Source: Clostridia bacterium
GTDB taxonomy: Bacteria > Bacillota_A > Clostridia > Oscillospirales > CAG-272
Direction of reading: 5' to 3'
Length of the DNA stretch: 17,371 nt
Assembly: GCA_017529175.1 (NCBI GenBank)
Contig: JAFXNX010000035.1
Coordinates: forward strand, 1 to 17,371
In this document: piece by piece, positions 1 to 6,623 of the stretch
Layout of the letters: each line of letters opens with the position of its first letter
How positions within the stretch are numbered: the stretch's first letter is position 1
Position numbers and translations under genes: made by a program
Notes under the pieces: generated by a model
Databases searched by the model: none
The model's input: only the letters and a program-made list of their open reading frames with translations
What the model was told of the DNA's origin: nothing

Positions 1-456
1 CGCCGCGATGACGAGCAGTATCTCGCCGAAATAGATGTGGAATCCCGCGATCTCGTAATGGAATCCGAACTGGAACACTCCGCCGAGAAGTGTGCGCGCG
101 ATGAGCGGGAGCGCCGTCGCGTTAGCCCAGATTATCGCAACGTAAGTCAGTATAAGGAACCACGCGGACAAAAAACCGTGGTCGTAACCGAAGCACAGTT
201 TTGTGAACGTGTACGCGCCGCCCCCGTCCGCGGGATAACGGTTCATAAGAAAATGATAGTTTGCGGCGATCACCAGCATTATCGCCGCGCCGAGCGCCAT
301 ACCGAGCGCCGTCCCGAGAGGTCCCGCTATCGGAAGGAAAGTGCCTCCCGGCATTACGAAAGCGCCCCATCCGACGCTGCATCCGAAGGCAAGCGCCCAC
401 GCTCCGAGAGAGGAGAGATAAGGACGGCGTCCCGTTTCCGTGACTTTATTGTTCAT
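1..456 (-). CDS. APC-family amino acid permease (partial, C-terminus beyond window)
   Basis: This is the N-terminal 152 residues of an integral membrane amino acid transporter of the APC superfamily; the frame is open to base 1. The first membrane segment carries the glycine-rich APC signature (AFGCSVGWGAFVMPGG, residues 23-38). It is followed by a second hydrophobic segment (about 45-65), the PADGGGAYTFTKLCFGYDHG stretch (75-94) typical of the family, and another membrane segment (about 97-120). The ATG at 456 is preceded by an AAAGGATGA ribosome binding site. The start lies 23 nt after the stop of the Hpt gene, so it is probably cotranscribed with the phosphorelay genes. The exact substrate cannot be told, and any C-terminal signalling domain would be outside the window. 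Confidence 0.88.
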   Translation of the reverse strand, partial: MNNKVTETGRRPYLSSLGAWALAFGCSVGWGAFVMPGGTFLPIAGPLGTALGMALGAAIMLVIAANYHFLMNRYPADGGGAYTFTKLCFGYDHGFLSAWFLILTYVAIIWANATALPLIARTLLGGVFQFGFHYEIAGFHIYFGEILLVIAA

Positions 457-479
457 TGGCGGTCATCCTTTCCGGTCGC

Positions 480-854
480 TTATTGCAGTTCTTCTTCGTA
501 CTTGCGGATCCCTTCCGCGGTCTTTTCATATTTTACTTTTATCTCATCGATCTTTTGTCTTACTTCATCATCAGTCATTTTACGCGCGTTTCCGGGGCGG
601 AATTCCTCAGAAATTTCGGACGCTCCTTCGGCAAGAGAGGCAAGTCCCAGGTTCGAGCATACGCCCTTCATTGCGTGAGCGCTCTCAAAGAGCGCCGACG
701 GGTCCATCATCTCTCCCGCGGCGATAAGCGCGTCGACGACTCCGCCGTCGGGAAATTTTCTGATATGCTTGTCGATCAGTTTTTCAACGCGCAAAACGCC
801 TATTGCCTGATCGTAGTTTCCGCCTATCGTTTCATAGAGTTCTCTAAGTGTCAT
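480..854 (-). CDS. Hpt (histidine phosphotransfer) domain protein
   Basis: A 124-residue free-standing phosphotransfer protein, cytoplasmic and mostly helical. The Hpt signature is SAHAMKGVCSNLGL, with the phosphoaccepting histidine at H60 and the conserved Lys-Gly at 63-64. In multistep phosphorelays such proteins carry phosphate from the receiver of a hybrid kinase to a second response regulator, and both partners are encoded immediately upstream. The ATG at 854 lies only 2 nt past the stop of the REC-GGDEF-EAL gene. Its ribosome binding site (GGAAAGGAT) is inside the end of that gene, so the two are probably translationally coupled. The C-terminal quarter is rich in Lys and Glu and may form an extended helix. 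Confidence 0.9.
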   Translation of the reverse strand: MTLRELYETIGGNYDQAIGVLRVEKLIDKHIRKFPDGGVVDALIAAGEMMDPSALFESAHAMKGVCSNLGLASLAEGASEISEEFRPGNARKMTDDEVRQKIDEIKVKYEKTAEGIRKYEEELQ

Positions 855-856
855 GA

Positions 857-2551
857 TTATATCCTTTCCAACGCGATCTCGCGTTCAATGAGCTTTTCAA
901 ATTCCGCAGGGGGCAGGGGTTTTGAGAAGTAGTAGCCCTGGACGAGGTCGCACCCGTCTTTTTTGAGGATCTCGAGCTGACCTTCCGTTTCGACGCCCTC
1001 CGCGACTACCATGACTTTAAGATATTTTGCAATATCTATTATCAGCTTGACGAGCCTGCGGTCCGTCTCGCTCGTTTCCAGATTGCGTATGAATTTCATA
1101 TCAACTTTAAGAACGTCAACGGGCATTGTCGAGAGCATATTCAGCGACGAATAACCCGATCCGAAATCGTCCATTTCAATGTCGAAGCCGATGTTGCGAA
1201 GGGTCCATATAACGTCAAGAAGCTGGTTCGCGTTGTCGGTCGACGCGGATTCCGTGACTTCGAGTTTCAGATCGGAGAATTCAAATCCGTTATTCTGCAC
1301 GATCTTCTTCAGTTTCTCGACAAGCTCCGGATCGTATACGTCCGCGCGTGACAGATTTACCGATACGGGAAGTGTGATACCGTACTTCTCTTTCCACTGC
1401 GCGATCTGACGCGACGCCTCGTTCCATACGAAATCATCAATGATACTGATAAGACCGTTACCTTCGAACAGAGGAATGAAGCTGCCGGGCGATATCATTC
1501 CGAGTTCGGGATGATCCCACCTTATGAGCGCTTCCGCGCTCGAGAGCTTCGGCGGATCGCATTTGATATTGTATTTGGGCTGATAGTACACGACGAACTG
1601 TCTTGCGTCTATCGAGGAACGCAGATCGTTGAGAAGCCGCTGATTGAGAAGCTCGCGCTCTCTCATCTTGCCGTCGTATATCATAAGCGAGCGCTTGAAA
1701 TCTCCTCTTATCGCGTTGCAGTCAGCTCTCGCGCAGTCGAACGATACGACGGGATCAACTCCTTCATGCCACGGCATGACGCCCATGCGAAGACGTATTC
1801 TGACGTTTGACGACAGAGCGTTTACTCTGTCCTGAAAACGCCCGAGAACTTCGGCATAATCGTCGCGGTGGACGCAGTATATCTCGAAAGTATCCGCCTC
1901 GAGCCGTCCCGCGATACCCTCCGTCTGCGAAAGGAACGCGCGGATCTCGTCTCCTATATTTTTCAACACCTCGTCTCCGAACTCTCTGCCGGAGAGCGCG
2001 TTGAGCGAGTGGAACTGCTCGATATCGAGGACTATGGAATCAAGACACATCTCACTGTGATACATAAAGAGGCGGTTTGCGTATTCAAAGAAGAAGTTGC
2101 GGCTGTAAAGGCCGGTAAGGGAATCGCGCTCCGCCGCGGATATGAGGTGTCTGCCTTCGGAGAGTTCGATTATGCGCTCAACACGGGCAAGGATGACCTC
2201 ATGCATGTCGAAAGGCTTTGTGATAAAGTCCGCGGCTCCCATCTGCAGAGCTTTCAGCTCCGCGTTCTTTTCCGCCGTAAGAACGATGACGGGGATCGAG
2301 TGCATTGCCTCGTCCGCGTTCATGGCTTCGAGCACTTCAAAGCCGTTCATAACAGGCATTATGAGGTCGAGAAGTATTATCGACAAGTCTTCGATATTGC
2401 TCTTGATCTTCTCAAGCGCCTCGCGTCCGTCGCAGGCGTATATAACTTCGTATTCTTCTTCGAGAGTGATGCCGAGCGCGTCGCGGTTCGTCTCCTGATC
2501 GTCAACGACGAGCACGAGCCTTTTTCTGAAGATCTGTTTGGATCTTATCAT
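857..2551 (-). CDS. Response regulator: REC - degenerate GGDEF - EAL (c-di-GMP phosphodiesterase)
   Basis: A 564-residue cytoplasmic response regulator predicted to hydrolyse c-di-GMP to pGpG when phosphorylated or derepressed. The REC domain spans about 10-130, with acidic pair D17/D18, phosphoacceptor D62, T92 and K112. A GGDEF-type domain follows (about 140-290), but its active-site loop reads EADTF (218-222) instead of GGDEF, so cyclase activity is unlikely. The EAL domain (about 315-555) keeps SAEALIRW (E340), VTES, DDFGSGYSSL (D461/D462), K482, EGVET and QGYYFSKP, so it looks catalytic. The ATG at 2551 has an ideal AAAGGAG site and lies 19 nt after the kinase stop. An in-frame upstream ATG at 2635 would overlap the kinase gene and has no such site. 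The receiver probably takes phosphate from the downstream Hpt protein. Confidence 0.92.
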   Translation of the reverse strand: MIRSKQIFRKRLVLVVDDQETNRDALGITLEEEYEVIYACDGREALEKIKSNIEDLSIILLDLIMPVMNGFEVLEAMNADEAMHSIPVIVLTAEKNAELKALQMGAADFITKPFDMHEVILARVERIIELSEGRHLISAAERDSLTGLYSRNFFFEYANRLFMYHSEMCLDSIVLDIEQFHSLNALSGREFGDEVLKNIGDEIRAFLSQTEGIAGRLEADTFEIYCVHRDDYAEVLGRFQDRVNALSSNVRIRLRMGVMPWHEGVDPVVSFDCARADCNAIRGDFKRSLMIYDGKMRERELLNQRLLNDLRSSIDARQFVVYYQPKYNIKCDPPKLSSAEALIRWDHPELGMISPGSFIPLFEGNGLISIIDDFVWNEASRQIAQWKEKYGITLPVSVNLSRADVYDPELVEKLKKIVQNNGFEFSDLKLEVTESASTDNANQLLDVIWTLRNIGFDIEMDDFGSGYSSLNMLSTMPVDVLKVDMKFIRNLETSETDRRLVKLIIDIAKYLKVMVVAEGVETEGQLEILKKDGCDLVQGYYFSKPLPPAEFEKLIEREIALERI

Positions 2552-2570
2552 ATGGTTCTCCTTTCGCAGA

Positions 2571-4028
2571 TCACGCGTTTTCAATACATTCTCTGAGAGT
2601 CGAATAAAGCATATCCGCGTCCGCGGGCTTCGCAAGATGCGCGTTCATACCCGCCTCGAAAGTCTGTGCTATGTCGCTGTCAAACGCGTTTGCGGTAAGA
2701 GCTATTATCGGGATCGACTCGGCGTCCGGTCTTACGAGCGCTCTGATCGCCCTCGTCGCCGTAAGTCCGTCCATGACGGGCATACGAAGGTCCATAAGTA
2801 TCGCGTCGTAATATCCTTCGGGGGATGACTCAAACATTTCAACGCCGACCTTTCCGTTCTCGGCGTGTTCGCTCACTACCCCTTCAAGCTCGAGAAGGTC
2901 CGCGGCGATCTCCGCGTTTTCGGGTACGTCCTCGACTATGAGCACACGGCGTCCTTCGAGAGATACGCCGGATGCGTCGAGCATCGTGCCTCCGCCGTAG
3001 AGCGAAAGAGGAAGCGTGACGGTAAATTTCGTTTCGGTCCCTTTTTTGCTCTCGACCTCTATCGTACCTTCCATAAGAGCGACCATCTTCTTTGTCAGCG
3101 CAAGACCTATACCGCTACCGCCGTGAATGGTCGTCGAACTGTTGTCTTCTTTTGTGAACGCATCAAATATTTTGGGAAGGAAATCCTTGTCTATTCCGAC
3201 GCCGGTATCGTTTATCTCGAATTTGACAGCTCTCTCCTCGTCCATCCACGCGTCGGTGATGCTGAGCGAAACTTTTCCCGGCGCGTCGGTATATTTTACC
3301 GCGTTGTCGAGGATCGCGATGAGCACCTGTTTCAGCATCATCTCGTCGCCCTTGTACGCGCCGTCGATGCCGTCCTCCATATCAAGAGTATACTCAAGAC
3401 CCTTTTCATCGCACAGAGTGTTGATGATCGCGCTGACCTGCTCGATCGCTTCACCGAGCGAGAACGGAGCGCATTTTGCGGAAAGCTCGCCCGCTTCTAT
3501 GCTGTTCATGTCGAGAATGTTGTTGATCATTCCGAGCAGGTGCTTTGCGCTGGATCCTATCTTTTCAAGATAAGATCTCGTCGTATCCGGCACGTCCCGG
3601 TCTTTGAGCGCGATCGAGTCGAGCCCTATTATCACGTTCATCGGAGTTCTCATCTCGTGGCTGACAACGGAGAGAAATTCGTTCTTAACACGGCTGCTCT
3701 CCTGTTCCGCCATCAGTTTCGCTTCATTTCTCTCGTTTTCCACGATCCTGTTCGTGATTCGTTTGAGAAGGATATACATTATGAAAACGAAAACGCTTCC
3801 TCCGAACAGTATGGCTGAAACTATGATATTCGGTTCGACAAAAATACCTACCGCGATATATCCGAGCAAAAACATCACAAGAAGGAATATCGGGATATAA
3901 AGGATCGAATCGCTCCCGCCCGTGCGCTCGCGTCCCTTGATATAGAGCGCGTAGCGAATAAATCCGTATATGTTATATACCATCAGCGCACTTCCGAGAT
4001 ATATCATCCCGTAAATTATAAGATCCAT
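2571..4028 (-). CDS. Membrane hybrid sensor histidine kinase with C-terminal receiver
   Basis: A 485-residue hybrid kinase. Three hydrophobic segments (about 1-23, 42-64, 66-88) sit at the N-terminus with almost no extracytoplasmic domain, so the signal may be sensed in or near the membrane or through a partner. HisKA follows, with H-box SHEMRTPMN (H124). The HATPase domain shows the N-box LDNAVKYTD (N242), G1 DTGVGI (D274) and G2 GGSGIG (303-308). A receiver is at the C-terminus (about 362-485; phosphoacceptor D413 in MDLRMPVMDG, T445, K467). The ATG at 4028 is chosen because it has an AAAGGGGA site and the predicted promoter lies between it and a further in-frame ATG at 4124, which would therefore not be transcribed. 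It is the first gene of a unit encoding the whole relay. Confidence 0.92.
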   Translation of the reverse strand: MDLIIYGMIYLGSALMVYNIYGFIRYALYIKGRERTGGSDSILYIPIFLLVMFLLGYIAVGIFVEPNIIVSAILFGGSVFVFIMYILLKRITNRIVENERNEAKLMAEQESSRVKNEFLSVVSHEMRTPMNVIIGLDSIALKDRDVPDTTRSYLEKIGSSAKHLLGMINNILDMNSIEAGELSAKCAPFSLGEAIEQVSAIINTLCDEKGLEYTLDMEDGIDGAYKGDEMMLKQVLIAILDNAVKYTDAPGKVSLSITDAWMDEERAVKFEINDTGVGIDKDFLPKIFDAFTKEDNSSTTIHGGSGIGLALTKKMVALMEGTIEVESKKGTETKFTVTLPLSLYGGGTMLDASGVSLEGRRVLIVEDVPENAEIAADLLELEGVVSEHAENGKVGVEMFESSPEGYYDAILMDLRMPVMDGLTATRAIRALVRPDAESIPIIALTANAFDSDIAQTFEAGMNAHLAKPADADMLYSTLRECIENA

Positions 4029-4104
4029 CGTCTTCCCCTTTAAAAAGCTATATTCCGAACGACCCGCTTTATTGAGATCAGGCCGCAATACACCTATTTT
4101 ATTA

Positions 4105-4134
4105 ATTATATAATATTCGGTCATATATTGTCAA
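4105..4134 (-). promoter_or_regulatory. Sigma-A-type promoter of the phosphorelay operon
   Basis: Reading the minus strand, TTGACA (4134-4129) and TATAAT (4110-4105) are both perfect hexamers separated by 18 nt in very AT-rich DNA. The expected transcript start is near 4098, giving a leader of about 70 nt before the kinase ATG at 4028. No known riboswitch fold was recognised in that leader. Confidence 0.75.
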
Positions 4135-4192
4135 TATATTATAATATTTTTATATTCTATTTCTCTTCTGTCACACCGCGCGCGTTATACCG

Positions 4193-4220
4193 TTGACAAA
4201 ACGCTGTGTTTTGTGATAAA
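4193..4220 (+). promoter_or_regulatory. Promoter of the 54-residue orphan gene
   Basis: TTGACA (4193-4198) is followed after 16 nt by GATAAA (4215-4220), which is preceded by TGT and so makes an extended -10 element. The expected transcript start is near 4227, about 30 nt before the ATG at 4258. It diverges from the phosphorelay promoter at 4105-4134. Confidence 0.65.
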
Positions 4221-4257
4221 CTGTTTTTGAAAGTTATTATCATGAGAGGTTTGAAAA

Positions 4258-4422
4258 ATGGAAAAGCAAAAAGTCACGATAACCGTTATTACGGAAGGCG
4301 AAAAGTGCGAGATGAGCGACGGTGAGATAAAGGAATGGTACCGCGCGAACGTTTCAAAACTCTTCAACCCCGAATACGGAACTCCCGAAATATCGGTTGC
4401 GCTCGAAAGATGCGAAAAGTAA
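4258..4422 (+). CDS. Small hypothetical protein (54 residues)
   Basis: I do not recognise this protein. It starts MEKQKVTITVITEGEKCEMS, contains EIKEWYRANV and NPEYGTPEIS, and ends LERCEK. It is charged and soluble, with no membrane segment or signal peptide and with two cysteines (C17, C52). The pattern of an N-terminal strand, a central helix with an EWY core and a C-terminal strand would fit a compact alpha/beta fold, but that is inference. Support for a real gene is the near-consensus promoter, a GAGAGG ribosome binding site 8 nt before the ATG, a codon choice like its neighbours, and a terminator beginning just after the stop. It is the only short plus-strand gene between two minus-strand c-di-GMP genes; any functional link is unproven. 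Confidence 0.72.
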   Translation: MEKQKVTITVITEGEKCEMSDGEIKEWYRANVSKLFNPEYGTPEISVALERCEK

Positions 4423-4423
4423 A

Positions 4424-4463
4424 AAAACCGGCTGAATCAGAAAGCTCTGTTTCAGCCGGTTTT
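4424..4463. terminator. Bidirectional rho-independent terminator
   Basis: A hairpin with arms AAAACCGGCTGAA (4424-4436) and TTCAGCCGGTTTT (4451-4463), plus an inner CAGA/TCTG stem. The A-run on one side and T-run on the other let it act in both directions. It lies between the stop of the 54-residue gene (plus) and the stop of the 7TM-EAL gene (minus), which converge here. Confidence 0.85.
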
Positions 4464-4466
4464 ATT

Positions 4467-6386
4467 TCACTTCAAATGCTTTTTGATAAGTTCACGCTCG
4501 GGAACGGGGCGTGAGAAATAGTACCCCTGCATATAGTCCACTCCGAGAGACTTGAGCAGTTTGACCTGCGCCTCGGTTTCAACGCCTTCGACAAGGATAC
4601 CGACGCCGATCTGTTTGAGCATACGTACGTTGTTCTCGAGGATTATCATTCCGAGCTCGCTCTTTTCCGCTTCCCAAAGGATCGACTTGTCTATCTTGAT
4701 AACGTCGAAATCCATAGAGAAGATCGCCTGGACGTTCGAATAACCCGTTCCGTAATCGTCGAGGTATATGTGAAATCCGTTTTGCTTGAGCTGACTTACG
4801 ACCGTCCTCACCACCTCGTAGTCGCTCGTATCGGCGGACTCGGTGATCTCAAAGCATATCTGAGATTTGTCCACCCCCGACTCTTCGACAACGGCGGTCA
4901 CATGATCCGCAAATCCGGGCTTTATGCACTGGAGGACCGAAAGGTTCACGTTTATACAGTTTATTCCGAGCCCTGACGGCACTCCGCTCTTGAGGAAATT
5001 GCAAACGCTCGACAGAACGTAGTCGTCTATATCCCCGATCATTCCGTTATACTCCGCGATAGGGATGAACTCGCCCGGATAAAGCCTTCCGAGCTTTTCA
5101 TCGTTAAGACGGATGAGCGCTTCCGCGCCGTAAAGTTTCAGTCCGTCCGCGCTGTAAGTCGGCTGATAAAAGACCACGAACGAGCCGTTGGCAAGGCCTT
5201 TTTGCATCGAACTTTCGACGTAACGTCTGCGGAGCAGATAAGCGAGGTCTTCTTTTCCGATAAGGCACTTTTTATGTTCGTGCGGAAGAAATCCGTCGAC
5301 CATATCGAAAAGGTCTTCCGTTGTTTCAATGTCGCCGGGAAGCCTTGCGAGCATTACCGTGGCGGAGAGCAGGACGTCTGTGTGCTGAACGGTCCACGCT
5401 TCGTCAAATCTTTCGCTGAGTTTTTCCGCAAAGGCCGTCGCTTCGGCGGCGCTCTCGTTCATAAGAATTATGACGAACGTGTCGGGAGCCGTCTTGTATA
5501 TGCTGTATCGCGGAACGTATTTGACAAGCTCGCGGTACATGAGGTCCGAGAGGATCTCCGTGTTGGCGGATCCCGTGACGCGTCTTACGATGTCCGAATT
5601 CTCTACCTTGACGCATGCGACGTGGAAGTTCTGGTCGTTCGTGATATAAGTGTCGATATCGATTTTAAGCGCCTTGCGGTTGTAAAGCCCGACGTCTCCG
5701 TCAATAAGGTCATCCTCGTTCTCGACAGTCAGAAGGAGTCCGAGATATGCGACCGATTCCGCGAACAGTTCTATGCGAATGCTCGAATGGATCATCTGAA
5801 GAATGATCCCGACGAACACCATGAGAAGAAAGTACACCAGCGCGATGCGGCGTTTTTTTGTTATGGCTTTCCACGAGCCGAACAGATTTGCAATAAAGAA
5901 TATAATGTAAAACGCGGAGATCACGTAAAGGGCGGTGACGCCCCATCCGCGTTGGTATTCAAACGGGACCTTGCCGAACGAGAAACACCACAGATGGATC
6001 GGGTTTGTTATCATCAGCGCTTCAATAAACAGTACGGGAAGCCCGAAAAGGGTGTAACCGAGCTTGCTGAAACGTCTTAACCTTCCGGTTATGCTGAGTC
6101 CGTAATATCCGAGGATCGGCAGGACCGCGGTGTGAGATATGAAATAAACGTATTTGCAAAGAGTCAGTATGACGGGGATCGCGCTGCTGTCCGCGTGATG
6201 CGAAAACGCGACCTCATACACGGTCTCGGTGACCGTGTTGAGAACCAGAATTATCAACATCCACAAATACATTTTCTTCTGCGGCTTGTCGACGCGGTTC
6301 TGGATATATGTATAGACTATGCAAGTCATAGTTATTAGAAAAGCGGCGATATGAAAAGCCACTCCCATGTAACCGTAGTCTGTCAT
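4467..6386 (-). CDS. 7TM - degenerate GGDEF - EAL protein (putative c-di-GMP phosphodiesterase)
   Basis: A 639-residue membrane protein. Seven hydrophobic segments occupy the first third (about 8-28, 39-57, 69-97, 109-126, 149-170, 181-199, 207-222), a sensor-like 7TM module. A GGDEF-like domain follows: VGLYNR at 232-237 is the usual start, but the catalytic loop reads TAPDTF, so cyclase activity is not expected. The EAL domain (about 395-630) is complete: GAEALIRL (E422), EITES, DDYGTGYS (D543/D544), KIDKS (K564), EGVET and QGYYFSRP. The predicted reaction is c-di-GMP to pGpG at the membrane. The start at 6386 has a GGAGAGGG site. A longer frame opens at 6425, but that codon sits at or before the predicted transcript start. 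It is transcribed alone, from its own promoter to the terminator at 4424-4463. Confidence 0.9.
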   Translation of the reverse strand: MTDYGYMGVAFHIAAFLITMTCIVYTYIQNRVDKPQKKMYLWMLIILVLNTVTETVYEVAFSHHADSSAIPVILTLCKYVYFISHTAVLPILGYYGLSITGRLRRFSKLGYTLFGLPVLFIEALMITNPIHLWCFSFGKVPFEYQRGWGVTALYVISAFYIIFFIANLFGSWKAITKKRRIALVYFLLMVFVGIILQMIHSSIRIELFAESVAYLGLLLTVENEDDLIDGDVGLYNRKALKIDIDTYITNDQNFHVACVKVENSDIVRRVTGSANTEILSDLMYRELVKYVPRYSIYKTAPDTFVIILMNESAAEATAFAEKLSERFDEAWTVQHTDVLLSATVMLARLPGDIETTEDLFDMVDGFLPHEHKKCLIGKEDLAYLLRRRYVESSMQKGLANGSFVVFYQPTYSADGLKLYGAEALIRLNDEKLGRLYPGEFIPIAEYNGMIGDIDDYVLSSVCNFLKSGVPSGLGINCINVNLSVLQCIKPGFADHVTAVVEESGVDKSQICFEITESADTSDYEVVRTVVSQLKQNGFHIYLDDYGTGYSNVQAIFSMDFDVIKIDKSILWEAEKSELGMIILENNVRMLKQIGVGILVEGVETEAQVKLLKSLGVDYMQGYYFSRPVPERELIKKHLK

Positions 6387-6428
6387 GATACCCTCTCCGA
6401 TGTTATGACGTTCGTCATTTAACAATTT

Positions 6429-6457
6429 ATTTTAACAGTTTGTTTTATCAAAGTCAA
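6429..6457 (-). promoter_or_regulatory. Promoter of the 7TM-EAL gene
   Basis: On the minus strand TTGACT (6457-6452) and TAAAAT (6434-6429) are separated by 17 nt. The expected start is near 6422, giving a leader of about 36 nt and supporting translation from 6386. This is too short for a c-di-GMP riboswitch. Confidence 0.68.
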
Positions 6458-6536
6458 TATTCATTATTACATTTTATGCTTTCGCAGGCGCATGAGCACA
6501 AACTGAAATTTGAAAATATTTTAATTTAGTTTGCTG

Positions 6537-6565
6537 TTGAAATATTGAAAAAACTATGGTATAGT
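6537..6565 (+). promoter_or_regulatory. Promoter of the DHH phosphoesterase gene
   Basis: TTGAAA (6537-6542), a 17-nt spacer, then TATAGT (6560-6565) preceded by TGG, an extended -10 element. The expected transcript start is near 6572. It diverges from the 7TM-EAL promoter, with about 80 nt between the two -35 elements. Confidence 0.7.
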
Positions 6566-6580
6566 AATTTATGTAAACAA

Positions 6581-6596
6581 CGGATCGCGCGATCCG
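6581..6596. repeat. Perfect 16-bp palindrome in the DHH gene leader
   Basis: CGGATCGCGCGATCCG is a perfect inverted repeat with no spacer. It begins about 10 nt after the predicted transcript start and ends 16 nt before the ribosome binding site. Its position just downstream of the -10 fits a repressor operator; as RNA it could only form a small tight hairpin and has no T-run, so it is not a terminator. Confidence 0.5.
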
Positions 6597-6623
6597 CAAA
6601 ATAATAATGTCTGGAGATTGATT

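Noticed and set aside
2552..2635. N-terminal extension of the REC-GGDEF-EAL protein from an ATG at 2635
   Set aside because: It would overlap the kinase gene by 65 nt and lacks a good ribosome binding site, while the ATG at 2551 has an ideal one followed directly by the receiver domain.
2865..3818. Long plus-strand open frame (317 codons) opposite the hybrid kinase
   Set aside because: It lies wholly antisense to a gene with complete kinase and receiver motifs. Its translation shows no recognisable motif and no ribosome binding site was evident. Other long plus-strand frames at 1868-2596, 5202-6080, 10027-10671 and 12595-13572 were rejected for the same reason.
4029..4104. c-di-GMP riboswitch in the leader of the phosphorelay operon
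   Set aside because: The leader is only about 70 nt, and no GEMM-type core was recognised; the 7TM-EAL leader is shorter still.
4029..4124. N-terminal extension of the hybrid kinase from an ATG at 4124
   Set aside because: The predicted -10 (4105-4110) lies inside this extension, so it would not be fully transcribed; the ATG at 4028 also has the better ribosome binding site.
6387..6425. N-terminal extension of the 7TM-EAL protein from 6425
   Set aside because: The codon is at or before the predicted transcript start (about 6422) and the added residues are not membrane-like.
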